This document shows, piece after piece, positions 45,304-53,273 of a DNA stretch of 64,000 nt; within the stretch, counting starts at the first letter, position 1, and each line of letters opens with the position of its first letter. The DNA is taken from the NCBI RefSeq assembly GCF_027111315.2, contig NZ_CP114289.2:2790001-2854000 (forward strand), read 5' to 3'. The DNA is from Flavobacterium limnophilum. Lineage in GTDB: Bacteria > Bacteroidota > Bacteroidia > Flavobacteriales > Flavobacteriaceae. Under the pieces are notes generated by a model. It did no database searches and was not told the origin of the DNA. It saw only the letters and a program-made list of their open reading frames with translations. Both the position numbers and the translations under genes were made by a program.

Positions 45304-46599
45304 TCACTTCAAAATTCCTGCTTTGTAGGTTGCAATGGCGCGATCTCTGGCAAAAGCGTGCTCGACCATTGGCTGTCTGTAACCCAAATCAAATTCAGGA
45401 ATCCATTTTCGGATGTAGATTCCTTTTTCGTCGAATTTTTGGAGCTGAATTTCGGGATTGAAAACCCGGAAATATGGCGCGGCATCGCAACCCGTTCCCG
45501 CAGCCCATTGCCAGTTTCCGACATTGGCAGACAATTCATAATCCAATAATTTCTCGGCAAAATAAGCTTCGCCCCATTGCCAGTTAATCAACAAATGTTT
45601 GCAGAGAAAACTCGCGACGACCATTCGAACCCGATTGTGCATATAACCCGTTTCATTGAGTTCCCGCATTCCAGCATCGACCATTGGATAACCCGTGGTT
45701 CCGGAACACCAGCGCTTGAAGTCTTCTTCGTCATTCCGCCATTGAATGCCGTCATAAGCCGATTTGAAATTGTGCGTAACTACTTTTGGAAAATGGAACA
45801 AAATCTGCATAAAAAATTCCCTCCAAATCAATTCGCTTAAAAAAACCTGGTTTTTACGGGCTGCCCAATTCACTAATTTCCGAATACTGACCGTTCCAAA
45901 ACGCAAATGAGGCGAAAGATGCGTCGTGCTGTCCAAAGCCGGAAAATCGCGCGTTTCGTGGTAATTGGAAACATTTTTCAAGTTATGGGGAATTACTTTT
46001 ATGGGACTTTCCTTGAATCCTATTTCTTCCAAAGTTGGAAAAATAAAATTGCTCTTATAGAAATTCGAGAATTTATCTTCTGTATTGTATTCTGGAACTG
46101 GAGCTATCAATTTATATTTCTCCAACCATTTATTTTTGTATGGCGTGTAAACGGTATAAGGCAATCCGTCGGCTTTCGTGATTTCTTTTTCTTCAAAAAT
46201 CACTTGATCCTTGAATGAAAGATGTGCTGTTTTATTCGCTTCCAATAATTCGCAAATGGCCAAATCCCTTTGGATGGCATAGGGTTCATAATCTTTATTG
46301 AAGAACACTTCCTTGACATCGAATTCTTGAAGAAGTGCTTGCCAAACTTCCTGGGTATTTCCTTTTTTGACCAAAAGCGAACTTCCCATTTCCAGCAATT
46401 TCTGGTTTATTTTCGAAAGCGATTCGTGAATAAAACCAACTCTGGCGTCGTTTTTTGGCAAACTGTCCAAAATGGAATCATCAAAAATAAACAAGGGAAT
46501 AACCAGATATTTTGATTCCAAAGCCTGAAACAGTCCCACGTTGTCTTCCAATCGCAAATCTCGGCGAAACCAAAAAAGGGTTACTTCTTGTTTGCTCAT
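45304..46599 (-). CDS. phrB: Deoxyribodipyrimidine photolyase (class I cryptochrome/photolyase family)
   Basis: A 431-residue photolyase. The antenna-binding N-terminal domain begins EVTLFWFRRDLRLEDNVGLF. The FAD domain has HLSPHLRFGTVSIRKLV, LSELIWREFFMQI, WCSGTTGYPMVDAGMRELNE, TGYMHNRVRMVVASFLCKHL and NWQWAAGTGCDAAPYFRVFN. All are hallmarks of cyclobutane-dimer photolyases that repair UV lesions with blue light. The start codon overlaps the stop of the SRPBCC gene (TAATG), so the two are translated together at the end of the carotenoid operon. A cryptochrome role is possible but less likely. Confidence 0.94.
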   Translation of the reverse strand: MSKQEVTLFWFRRDLRLEDNVGLFQALESKYLVIPLFIFDDSILDSLPKNDARVGFIHESLSKINQKLLEMGSSLLVKKGNTQEVWQALLQEFDVKEVFFNKDYEPYAIQRDLAICELLEANKTAHLSFKDQVIFEEKEITKADGLPYTVYTPYKNKWLEKYKLIAPVPEYNTEDKFSNFYKSNFIFPTLEEIGFKESPIKVIPHNLKNVSNYHETRDFPALDSTTHLSPHLRFGTVSIRKLVNWAARKNQVFLSELIWREFFMQILFHFPKVVTHNFKSAYDGIQWRNDEEDFKRWCSGTTGYPMVDAGMRELNETGYMHNRVRMVVASFLCKHLLINWQWGEAYFAEKLLDYELSANVGNWQWAAGTGCDAAPYFRVFNPEIQLQKFDEKGIYIRKWIPEFDLGYRQPMVEHAFARDRAIATYKAGILK

Positions 46600-47060
46600 T
46601 ATTTGGAATTGAAGATTTGGTTTACGGCTTTCACTCGATATTCAAAGATTTCTTTGAGTTTGTTTTTAACTACCAAAGCATTCATTATTTGACCCAAGAA
46701 ACCCAGCGGCAAAGCATAATGAACGACATCGGTCATTTTTACTCCGTTTTCGGTTGGTTCAAAAAAATGTTTGTGATGCCAAAGCGAATAAGGCCCAAAA
46801 CGTTGTTCGTCTATAAAATACTCTTTGTCTTTCACAAAAGTGATTTCGGTTGTCCAACTTAATTTCAAGCCTGCAAGCGGCGATACTTTGTACTGGATAA
46901 TTTGTCCGGCATACATCGATTTTTCATCGAAATCCGTGATGTTGAAACCCATCGTTTCCGGAGTTATTTTCTGTAAATTTCTTGGACTGGAGAAAAACGC
47001 CCAGCATTCTTCGATACTCGCATTGATGTGCTGAACGGTTTCTTTTTTATATACTTTCAT
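46599..47060 (-). CDS. SRPBCC-family ligand-binding protein
   Basis: A 153-residue START/Bet v1-like protein: MKVYKKETVQHINASIEECW, AFFSSPRNLQKITPETMGFN, then PLAGLKLSWTTEITFVKDKE and RFGPYSLWHHKHFFEPTENG, GVKMTDVVHYALPLGFLGQI. This subgroup is common next to photolyase and TIGR01777-type genes and is sometimes called a cell-division inhibitor by old annotation, which is not supported here. The fold binds hydrophobic ligands in a deep pocket; the ligand is unknown. It overlaps the photolyase start. Confidence 0.87.
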   Translation of the reverse strand: MKVYKKETVQHINASIEECWAFFSSPRNLQKITPETMGFNITDFDEKSMYAGQIIQYKVSPLAGLKLSWTTEITFVKDKEYFIDEQRFGPYSLWHHKHFFEPTENGVKMTDVVHYALPLGFLGQIMNALVVKNKLKEIFEYRVKAVNQIFNSK

Positions 47061-47133
47061 ATTTTTGTTTTATAAATGTTCACAAACGAACTGCTTTTTT
47101 GCCACAGATTTTTACAGATTTTTAATTTCAGAC

Positions 47134-47166
47134 AGACCTAACAAGTTTTAAAAACCTGTTAGGTCT
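47134..47166 (-). terminator. Hairpin between lycopene cyclase and SRPBCC genes
   Basis: AGACCTAACA (47134-47143) pairs with TGTTAGGTCT (47157-47166) with a Phe-like TTTTAAAAAC loop. It has no T-run typical of a terminator, so it may be a partial attenuator or a copy of a small dispersed hairpin within the operon. Confidence 0.45.
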
Positions 47167-47172
47167 CCGTGG

Positions 47173-47850
47173 CTAATTATTTTCTATTTTCTTGATTAAA
47201 ACCAAACTCATCAACAGCATCGAAAAGGCATAACCAATATCTTCAATTGGGATGGTTCCCAATCGGATTCCCAAGTTTTCGGCATTATTATACATCACGA
47301 CCGGTTCATCAATAAAGCTTCCTGTTAAAATCCCGTTGACCAAGGCAAATGGAATCAATATAATTAGAAAAGTGATGAAAAAGGTGTTCAAAATTGTTGG
47401 CACCTTGAAAACCGTGTAAGTCAGAACTAATACCAAAACACAGTAATTGATTGCCGTGTATAATTTATCGTAATGAAGAAAAATTGTCGGCAAAAGCACT
47501 GCCATCAAAATCCAATAAATGATTTTTACCGTTTTGTCCGTCAGCGAAACCTTTGGATAAAAATAATGAAAAGCAAAGTGAATAAAGATACTCGCATACG
47601 GAATACAGATGAAAAACAGCCATTCTTCGATAGGTAAATCAAAGAATTCAATGCCGGAATGATACCGCGGATTGAAACTCCACACTCCTATTTTGGTAAA
47701 AATTACATCCCAACCAATAAAGAAAACTGCGGTAATTAAAATGGCAGAAAAAACAGCTTTCCACCGTTTAATATATCTCATCCTGCTTTCGAAACTATAT
47801 AGAAACGGGATCAAAAAGGATGCAATATTTAAAAAAAAGTATAGTGACAT
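47173..47850 (-). CDS. crtY: Fused lycopene beta-cyclase (CrtYcd type)
   Basis: A 225-residue membrane protein starting at ATG 47850, one base after the crtZ stop. A longer frame to 47955 would overlap crtZ. It contains two lycopene cyclase domains (TIGR03462), each with a conserved acidic motif: DLPIEEWLFFICIPY in the first half and TIPIEDIGYAFSM in the second. Six or seven transmembrane segments are visible. This heterodimer-in-one-chain type turns the ends of lycopene into beta rings. It completes the pathway with crtI, crtB and crtZ upstream. Confidence 0.92.
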   Translation of the reverse strand: MSLYFFLNIASFLIPFLYSFESRMRYIKRWKAVFSAILITAVFFIGWDVIFTKIGVWSFNPRYHSGIEFFDLPIEEWLFFICIPYASIFIHFAFHYFYPKVSLTDKTVKIIYWILMAVLLPTIFLHYDKLYTAINYCVLVLVLTYTVFKVPTILNTFFITFLIILIPFALVNGILTGSFIDEPVVMYNNAENLGIRLGTIPIEDIGYAFSMLLMSLVLIKKIENN

Positions 47851-47851
47851 A

Positions 47852-48292
47852 TTAAATCTTAAAATATTTGAACGGGACAAACAACATCCCGAAACATTCG
47901 CCGTGTTCTTTTCCCAAATGTTTGTGATGCACTTTGTGACCTTTGCGAAGCGCAATCAAATATTTGTTTTTGGTGTTTTTGAACAACTTCAATCGCTGGT
48001 GAATGATGATGTCGTGCACGATAAAATAGCTCAATCCATAAGCAAAAATTCCCAATCCGATGAAGAATCGGTAATCAAAACCGGCTTCTGCCCCAAAATA
48101 AAACAACAAAATACTTGGGATGGCAAAAATCACGAAAAACAAATCATTGCGCTCGAAAACATGGGCGTATTTGGGCTGGTGATGGTCTTCGTGCAAATAC
48201 CACAAAAAACCGTGCATCACATATTTGTGAGTGCACCAAGTCACGCATTCCATCAGTAAATAAGTGGCTAAAAAAATCAAGAAAGATATCAT
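47852..48292 (-). CDS. crtZ: Beta-carotene hydroxylase
   Basis: A 146-residue membrane enzyme of the fatty acid hydroxylase superfamily. Four histidine clusters HKYVMH, HEDHH, HDIIIHQR and HKVHHKH provide the di-iron ligands. Three or four transmembrane helices are visible. It hydroxylates beta-carotene at C3, which would lead to zeaxanthin. It lies 36 bp after crtB and one base before crtY, so the genes form a tight operon. The main product of the pathway is therefore expected to be zeaxanthin or a derivative; no ketolase gene is in the window. Confidence 0.94.
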   Translation of the reverse strand: MISFLIFLATYLLMECVTWCTHKYVMHGFLWYLHEDHHQPKYAHVFERNDLFFVIFAIPSILLFYFGAEAGFDYRFFIGLGIFAYGLSYFIVHDIIIHQRLKLFKNTKNKYLIALRKGHKVHHKHLGKEHGECFGMLFVPFKYFKI

Positions 48293-48328
48293 TTTCAGAA
48301 CGTTTTATGGATGAACAAAAAGGGCAAT

Positions 48329-49174
48329 TTAAACCAATTTCAATTTGTAAGATACGAAAGAATTGGCAAACAAAAGTCCTTTGGCGTAATTGGAAACTCG
48401 AATTCTTTCACTTCCAATTTTGTGGCAAGGCGTGTTTTCCAGTTTTCGTAACAATTTTTTATAATATACATAAGCGGTGTAAACCCCAAATTTGGCTTCC
48501 AAAGGCAATTTTTTTATGCCTTGCAATGCCACTCGAAAGTCCTCTTCAATTTCTTTGATAATCATAGCTTTAGCCTTTTCGTCGAATGACTTCAAATCGA
48601 CTCCCGGAAAATAATTGCGGTTCAAAACCAGGTTATCGTCTTTCAAATCGCGCAAGAAATTCACTTTCTGGAAGGCAGAACCCAATCGCATCGCTTCTTC
48701 TTTGAGTTCTTCGTATTTTTGATTGTCTCCTTTCACAAAAACTTTCAAACACATCAAACCCACTACGTCCGCAGAGCCATAAATATATTCATCATATTCT
48801 TGCTTGCTGTGATAATCCGATTTTATCAAATCCATCTTCATGCTCTTCAAAAATGACTGGATCAAGTCGTCGGTAATGTTGTTTTTATTTACCGTGTACT
48901 GAAAAGCATTCAGGATTGGGTTCAAACTAATCCCCATTTCTTGGGCTTTGTAATATTCCTTTTCAAAATCGTTGATCAGGGTTTCTTTGTCGAAACCGTG
49001 AAACGAATCGACAATCTCGTCGGCAAAACGCACAAAACCGTAAATGCTGTAAATGTCCTCCCGAATACTTGGCGCCAACATTTTAACAGCCAAGGAAAAT
49101 GATGTACTGTAACTTTTGGTTACCAACACGCTACATTTAAACGATACTTCATCAAATAAATTCTTCATAGCCAT
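48329..49174 (-). CDS. crtB: Phytoene synthase
   Basis: A 281-residue squalene/phytoene synthase. The two aspartate-rich motifs for Mg-diphosphate binding are DEIVD (near residue 53) and DLKDD in VNFLRDLKDDNLVLNRNYFP. The N-terminal block SYSTSFSLAVKML is also typical. It condenses two geranylgeranyl diphosphates to phytoene. The start overlaps the crtI stop by one base (TAATG); a second ATG two codons on is also possible. Confidence 0.94.
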   Translation of the reverse strand: MAMKNLFDEVSFKCSVLVTKSYSTSFSLAVKMLAPSIREDIYSIYGFVRFADEIVDSFHGFDKETLINDFEKEYYKAQEMGISLNPILNAFQYTVNKNNITDDLIQSFLKSMKMDLIKSDYHSKQEYDEYIYGSADVVGLMCLKVFVKGDNQKYEELKEEAMRLGSAFQKVNFLRDLKDDNLVLNRNYFPGVDLKSFDEKAKAMIIKEIEEDFRVALQGIKKLPLEAKFGVYTAYVYYKKLLRKLENTPCHKIGSERIRVSNYAKGLLFANSFVSYKLKLV

Positions 49175-50643
49175 TAAATATTTGTAAATTGTTTCTTTAT
49201 CAAATCCGACACTATTTTTCCTGAAATTATAGACGGGGGAACTCCTGGTCCAGGAACGGTTAATTGTCCGGTAAAAAATAAATTCTTGACTTTTTTACTA
49301 ATGATTTTAGGTCTCAAAAATGCGGTTTGGGTCAGGATATTAGCCAACCCATAAGCATTGCCTTTATAGGAATTATAATCATTGACAAAGTCATTTACGC
49401 AAAAACTTTCCTTAAAGATAATATTTTTTGAAATAGCCTGATTCGTTAATTGCTCAAATCTTTCGATTATACTTCGAAAATATTTTTCCCTAATTGTTGG
49501 CGTATCCTCAATTCCAGGTGCAATGGGAATCAAAAATATCCCTGCTTCAGTCCCTTCGGGAGCAACAGTTTCATCGGTCTTGCTTGGAAAACTGGCATAA
49601 AAAAGCGGTTTTTCAGGCCATTTAGGATTGTCATAAATGTCTTTGGCGTGCACGTCAAAATCGGTGTCAAAAAACAAGGTGTGATGCGAAACATTGTCTA
49701 TTTTCTTGTCAAAACCCACATAAAACAACAAGGAAGACGGCGCAAAAATTTTGCTTTCCCAATACTTTTCAGAATAAGCTCGGTATTTTTCATCCAACAA
49801 AGTTTCCGTGTGATGGTAATCGGCACCGCTCAAAACGACATCGGATTCGATTGTTATTCCGTTGGAAACCACGCTTTTTACAACCCCATTTTCGACATTG
49901 ATTTTTTCGACGTTTTGGTTGGTTTCGATTTTTACTCCCAATTCCACTGCCAAAGTTACCATAGCCTTGACCACCTCATACATTCCGCCTTTTGGATGCC
50001 AAGTGCCCAAACCGAAATCGGCATAATTCATAAAACTATAAAATGAAGGCGTATTTGACGGTTTTGCTCCCAAAAACAAAACAGGAAATTCCATTATTTG
50101 CTGCAACCTATGATTCCTGATTTTCTTGCGAACCGTGGTTCTAATGCTGCTGAAAAACTGGTTTACTTTTCGGATGGTAACAGGTGTAATCAATTCGGTT
50201 ATGGAAATTCCTGGACGATAGACCAAATCCTTGATGGCCACATCGTAATTGTGTTTGGCATTATGCAAAAATTCATTCAAGTGTTTGGCACTTCCCTTTT
50301 CTTCCTTTTCAAAAATGTCAAGGATGCCGGGTAAATTGTCAGGAATTTTAATGGAATCCACTTTATCAAAATAGACTTCATAAGCCGGATTTAGCTTGTC
50401 TAAATGATAATAATCAGAAGGTTTTTTGCCAAAATCAGCAAAAAACTTCTCGAACACATCCGGCATCCAATACCAAGTGGGACCAATATCGAAAGTAAAA
50501 CCGTCTTTGGAAAGTTGTCTTGCCCTGCCTCCAACCGTGTTGTTTTTTTCTAAAATGGTTACCTCAAAACCATCCTTCGCCAAGTAGCAAGAAGCTGCCA
50601 AAGCGGAAAAACCAGAACCTATTATTGTAATTGCTTTTTTCAT
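49174..50643 (-). CDS. crtI: Phytoene desaturase
   Basis: A 489-residue FAD-dependent desaturase. The FAD-binding GxGxxA appears in ITIIGSGFSALAASCYLAKD, with EVTILEKNNTVGGRARQ. The C-terminal signature is FFTGQLTVPGPGVPPSIISG, followed by KIVSDLI. It converts phytoene to lycopene by successive dehydrogenations. It is the first enzyme gene of the carotenoid operon and overlaps crtB by one base. Its promoter lies in the 56-bp gap to the MerR-type regulator, on the same strand. Confidence 0.95.
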   Translation of the reverse strand: MKKAITIIGSGFSALAASCYLAKDGFEVTILEKNNTVGGRARQLSKDGFTFDIGPTWYWMPDVFEKFFADFGKKPSDYYHLDKLNPAYEVYFDKVDSIKIPDNLPGILDIFEKEEKGSAKHLNEFLHNAKHNYDVAIKDLVYRPGISITELITPVTIRKVNQFFSSIRTTVRKKIRNHRLQQIMEFPVLFLGAKPSNTPSFYSFMNYADFGLGTWHPKGGMYEVVKAMVTLAVELGVKIETNQNVEKINVENGVVKSVVSNGITIESDVVLSGADYHHTETLLDEKYRAYSEKYWESKIFAPSSLLFYVGFDKKIDNVSHHTLFFDTDFDVHAKDIYDNPKWPEKPLFYASFPSKTDETVAPEGTEAGIFLIPIAPGIEDTPTIREKYFRSIIERFEQLTNQAISKNIIFKESFCVNDFVNDYNSYKGNAYGLANILTQTAFLRPKIISKKVKNLFFTGQLTVPGPGVPPSIISGKIVSDLIKKQFTNI

Positions 50644-50645
50644 TT

Positions 50646-50676
50646 GTTAAACAAATATATGAAAACATTAAACAAA
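50646..50676 (-). promoter_or_regulatory. crtI promoter with direct TTGTTTAA repeats
   Basis: On the minus strand the words TTGTTTAA (50676-50669) and TTGTTTAA (50655-50648) are direct repeats 21 bp apart, about two helical turns. The -7 box TATATTTG (50659-50652) overlaps the second copy, and the ATG is 9 nt on. The arrangement suits a regulator dimer pair covering the promoter. The gene for the CarH-like regulator is directly upstream. Confidence 0.5.
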
Positions 50677-50699
50677 AAAACTAATCCATTAACAAAAAA

Positions 50700-51599
50700 T
50701 TACAATTCGCTGACCAAATCGGAAATGGAATTAAAGACGGATACAGCTTTAGGAAGTTGGTTAACATCAATAAATTGAGTCATTCTGCCCAGTAACCAAA
50801 CCCGTGAATTGACATCCATTATTTCAGAAGCAATTTCTTTTAAATAATCATCAATGTTATCCCTTGTGGGTTCTACTGTCAGATAGGAAATGTAAATAAT
50901 ATTGTCAAAATATTTTTTCATGTCTTTTAAACTATCAATGGGAACACTCTCACCAAGATATATTGATTTATAACCATTTAGCAAAATTTCGTAATTCAGA
51001 TACATCAAACCCAGTTCGTGAATTTCGTTTTCCGGAAGATACAAAACAAAAACTTTATCGGTTCTCGTAGGTTCCAAAATCTGGATTTTCTCGGTGTTTA
51101 TAAGTAATTTTTGCTTTATCAAATAAGAAATAAAATGCTCTTGAGCCGGGGTTATTGTCCCTGATTGCCACAACAATCCGATTTCATTCATCAACGGAAT
51201 TACCACATCATAAAAAATTTCCCGAAACGATTTTTCCGAAAGAAGATTATTATAGGTATTAAAAAACAACGCTTGGTCAAAATTAATCATCGCCATTTTA
51301 AAAGCGTTGATAGCGTGGCTTTTGGAGCTTTTTTCCGAAATTATTTCCCTAACGAGAAGTTCTATTTTCTCCGTGGAATGCTCAGCAATTCTGGAAATTT
51401 TATACCCATAATTATGCAAAAGGACAATATTGAGCAACTTTTGCAAATTGGGCAAGTCATAATTCCTAATATTGGTCGTGGAGCGCATGGGTTCCAGAAT
51501 ATTATATCTTTTTTCCCAAATCCGGATAGTATGCGCCTTAATTCCTGAAAGGTTTTCAAGGTCTTTTATACTAAAGACAGACTTAACATTGTTTATCAT
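50700..51599 (-). CDS. CarH/LitR-like MerR regulator with B12-binding domain
   Basis: A 299-residue protein starting at ATG 51599 (MINNVKSVFSIKDLENLSGI). The MerR helix-turn-helix is KAHTIRIWEKRYNILEPMRS. The light-sensing helix bundle contains Trp144, nine residues, then Glu154 and His155 (LLWQSGTITPAQEHFIS). This is the W-x9-EH motif of CarH. The Rossmann-like domain has EIHELG with His194, a variant of the DxHxxG cobalamin ligand motif. In CarH proteins adenosylcobalamin in the dark holds a tetramer on DNA, and light releases it. It lies upstream of crtI and probably controls it; regulation of phrB and other genes is inference. Confidence 0.88.
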   Translation of the reverse strand: MINNVKSVFSIKDLENLSGIKAHTIRIWEKRYNILEPMRSTTNIRNYDLPNLQKLLNIVLLHNYGYKISRIAEHSTEKIELLVREIISEKSSKSHAINAFKMAMINFDQALFFNTYNNLLSEKSFREIFYDVVIPLMNEIGLLWQSGTITPAQEHFISYLIKQKLLINTEKIQILEPTRTDKVFVLYLPENEIHELGLMYLNYEILLNGYKSIYLGESVPIDSLKDMKKYFDNIIYISYLTVEPTRDNIDDYLKEIASEIMDVNSRVWLLGRMTQFIDVNQLPKAVSVFNSISDLVSEL

Positions 51600-51617
51600 T
51601 TTATAAAATTTAATAAA

Positions 51618-51643
51618 CAAATATATAATATATTTTCACAATG
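51618..51643 (-). promoter_or_regulatory. Promoter of the CarH-like regulator gene
   Basis: The -7 box TATATTTG (51625-51618, minus strand) leads into TTGTTTA. A related word TTGTGAAA starts 21 bp upstream, the same spacing as in the crtI promoter. This suggests autoregulation. Confidence 0.45.
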
Positions 51644-51735
51644 TTTTATATTCTAAACAGAAAAATGCAATTTAATGTTTTGGCGTACTAAAAAAGTTTT
51701 AACTGTCCGGAATGGAACTTTACTTTTTCGTTCCT

Positions 51736-51743
51736 TATATTTG
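51736..51743 (+). promoter_or_regulatory. -7 box of the DUF389 gene
   Basis: TATATTTG lies 64 nt before the ATG at 51808. No TTG is seen at the usual distance. It is divergent from the CarH-like gene, about 110 bp from that gene's own box. Confidence 0.4.
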
Positions 51744-51807
51744 TTGATATTCAAATCCGTTCGGATACGAATAAGCCTTGCAGCAAAAAAACCAAAACCA
51801 ATTCACT

Positions 51808-53112
51808 ATGATAGAAAAAATAACCCGATTTGCAAACCTTCAATACGGTGAAGAAGACAAAAATAAAGTTCTGGAAAACGTCATTTCAAACATTTCGTTT
51901 AGAGGTTCCAATTTATGGATTTTGGCTTGCGCCATCATTATTGCATCGGTGGGCCTGAACGTAAATTCGACAGCAGTAATCATTGGAGCCATGCTTATTT
52001 CTCCGCTAATGGGACCTATTTTGGGTGCAGGATTTAGTTTGGGAATATTTGATTTTGAACTCTTTAAAAAATCGTTAAAAAACCTCGCCATTGCCACTGC
52101 CGTTAGTTTGTTCACTTCAACGCTGTATTTTTATTTAAGTCCATTTAAAGAAACCCAATCCGAATTATTGGCTCGAACTTCCCCAAACATTTATGATGTC
52201 TTGATTGCCTTTTTTGGCGGATTGGTGGGCGTAATCGCCATAACCAGAGTCGAAAAAGGAAACCCAATACCAGGAGTCGCCATCGCCACGGCCTTGATGC
52301 CGCCTTTGTGCACGGCAGGTTACGGACTAGCCATCGGTAATTATAAATATTTTTTTGGAGCACTTTTTCTGTACACCATCAACTGCGTTTTCATTTGCAT
52401 TGCCACTTTTCTTATCGTCAAATATTTGAAATATCCACACAAAAAACAGGTTGACATTGCTCAAGAAAAGAAAATCAGACACCTCATTACGGCCATTATT
52501 TTGGTAATGATTCTGCCCAGCGTTTATTTTGCCTACGAACTTCGGAAACAAAAAATATACGAACAAAGAGTTGAAAAATTTGTGACCAATGAATTCAAGA
52601 ACAAGGGATACACCGTTCTTTTCAATAAGCTGACCGTAAACACCAATCCCAAAAAATTAGATTTGGGATTTTTGAACGACAAATTCACCCCACTGGAAAT
52701 TAAAGCCCTCAACCAAAAATTAACAGAATACAACATTTCCAATACCCAACTGCACATCCGCCAAGACACCACCGATTTGAAAAAATTAATCCAGAACGAA
52801 ATCAATTTTGGCAAATCGGGATTGACCCAAAAAGACCTTAAAATTGCCGCCTTGGAACAGAAAAACAAAGCCAACCAATACGACAACAAATCATTGTTGT
52901 CCGAAACGAAAATACTGTTCCCGGAAATAGAAAGCATATCCCTGAAAAACCACTCCTTCATCATCAAAAAAGACAGTACTGCCACCGTTCCCATCCTGAT
53001 ATACCAAAGCAAGGAGGAACTCCCGAAAGCATCCGTTGAAAAATTGCATTCATGGCTAAAACAAAGACTTTCTAGCGATAAAATCGAAATCTACAAACGA
53101 AATAACCCCTAA
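51808..53112 (+). CDS. DUF389/TIGR00341 membrane protein
   Basis: A 434-residue protein starting at ATG 51808. Six or so transmembrane segments lie in the N-terminal half: LWILACAIIIASVGLNVNST, AVIIGAMLISPLMGPILGAG, FFGGLVGVIAITRV, ALMPPLCTAGYGLAIGNYKY. These blocks define DUF389. The C-terminal 200 residues are soluble, with a mix of Lys, Asn and Ile, and may fold as an Ig-like or periplasmic domain. The family's transport role is not known. It is divergent from the CarH-like regulator and need not share control. Confidence 0.88.
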   Translation: MIEKITRFANLQYGEEDKNKVLENVISNISFRGSNLWILACAIIIASVGLNVNSTAVIIGAMLISPLMGPILGAGFSLGIFDFELFKKSLKNLAIATAVSLFTSTLYFYLSPFKETQSELLARTSPNIYDVLIAFFGGLVGVIAITRVEKGNPIPGVAIATALMPPLCTAGYGLAIGNYKYFFGALFLYTINCVFICIATFLIVKYLKYPHKKQVDIAQEKKIRHLITAIILVMILPSVYFAYELRKQKIYEQRVEKFVTNEFKNKGYTVLFNKLTVNTNPKKLDLGFLNDKFTPLEIKALNQKLTEYNISNTQLHIRQDTTDLKKLIQNEINFGKSGLTQKDLKIAALEQKNKANQYDNKSLLSETKILFPEIESISLKNHSFIIKKDSTATVPILIYQSKEELPKASVEKLHSWLKQRLSSDKIEIYKRNNP

Positions 53113-53273
53113 AAAAAGCAGAAAAAACATTCAATTTCTTTAGAACAATTATTTTCAGTGTAAAAAACACAATTATTTTATTTCCGCCCTTTTTTATCTT
53201 GAAAAAAGTAGTATTTTTAAAAGTTGTTTAAACAAATAGCCTCAAAAAATTTACATTAAAAAAGGATTAAAAA

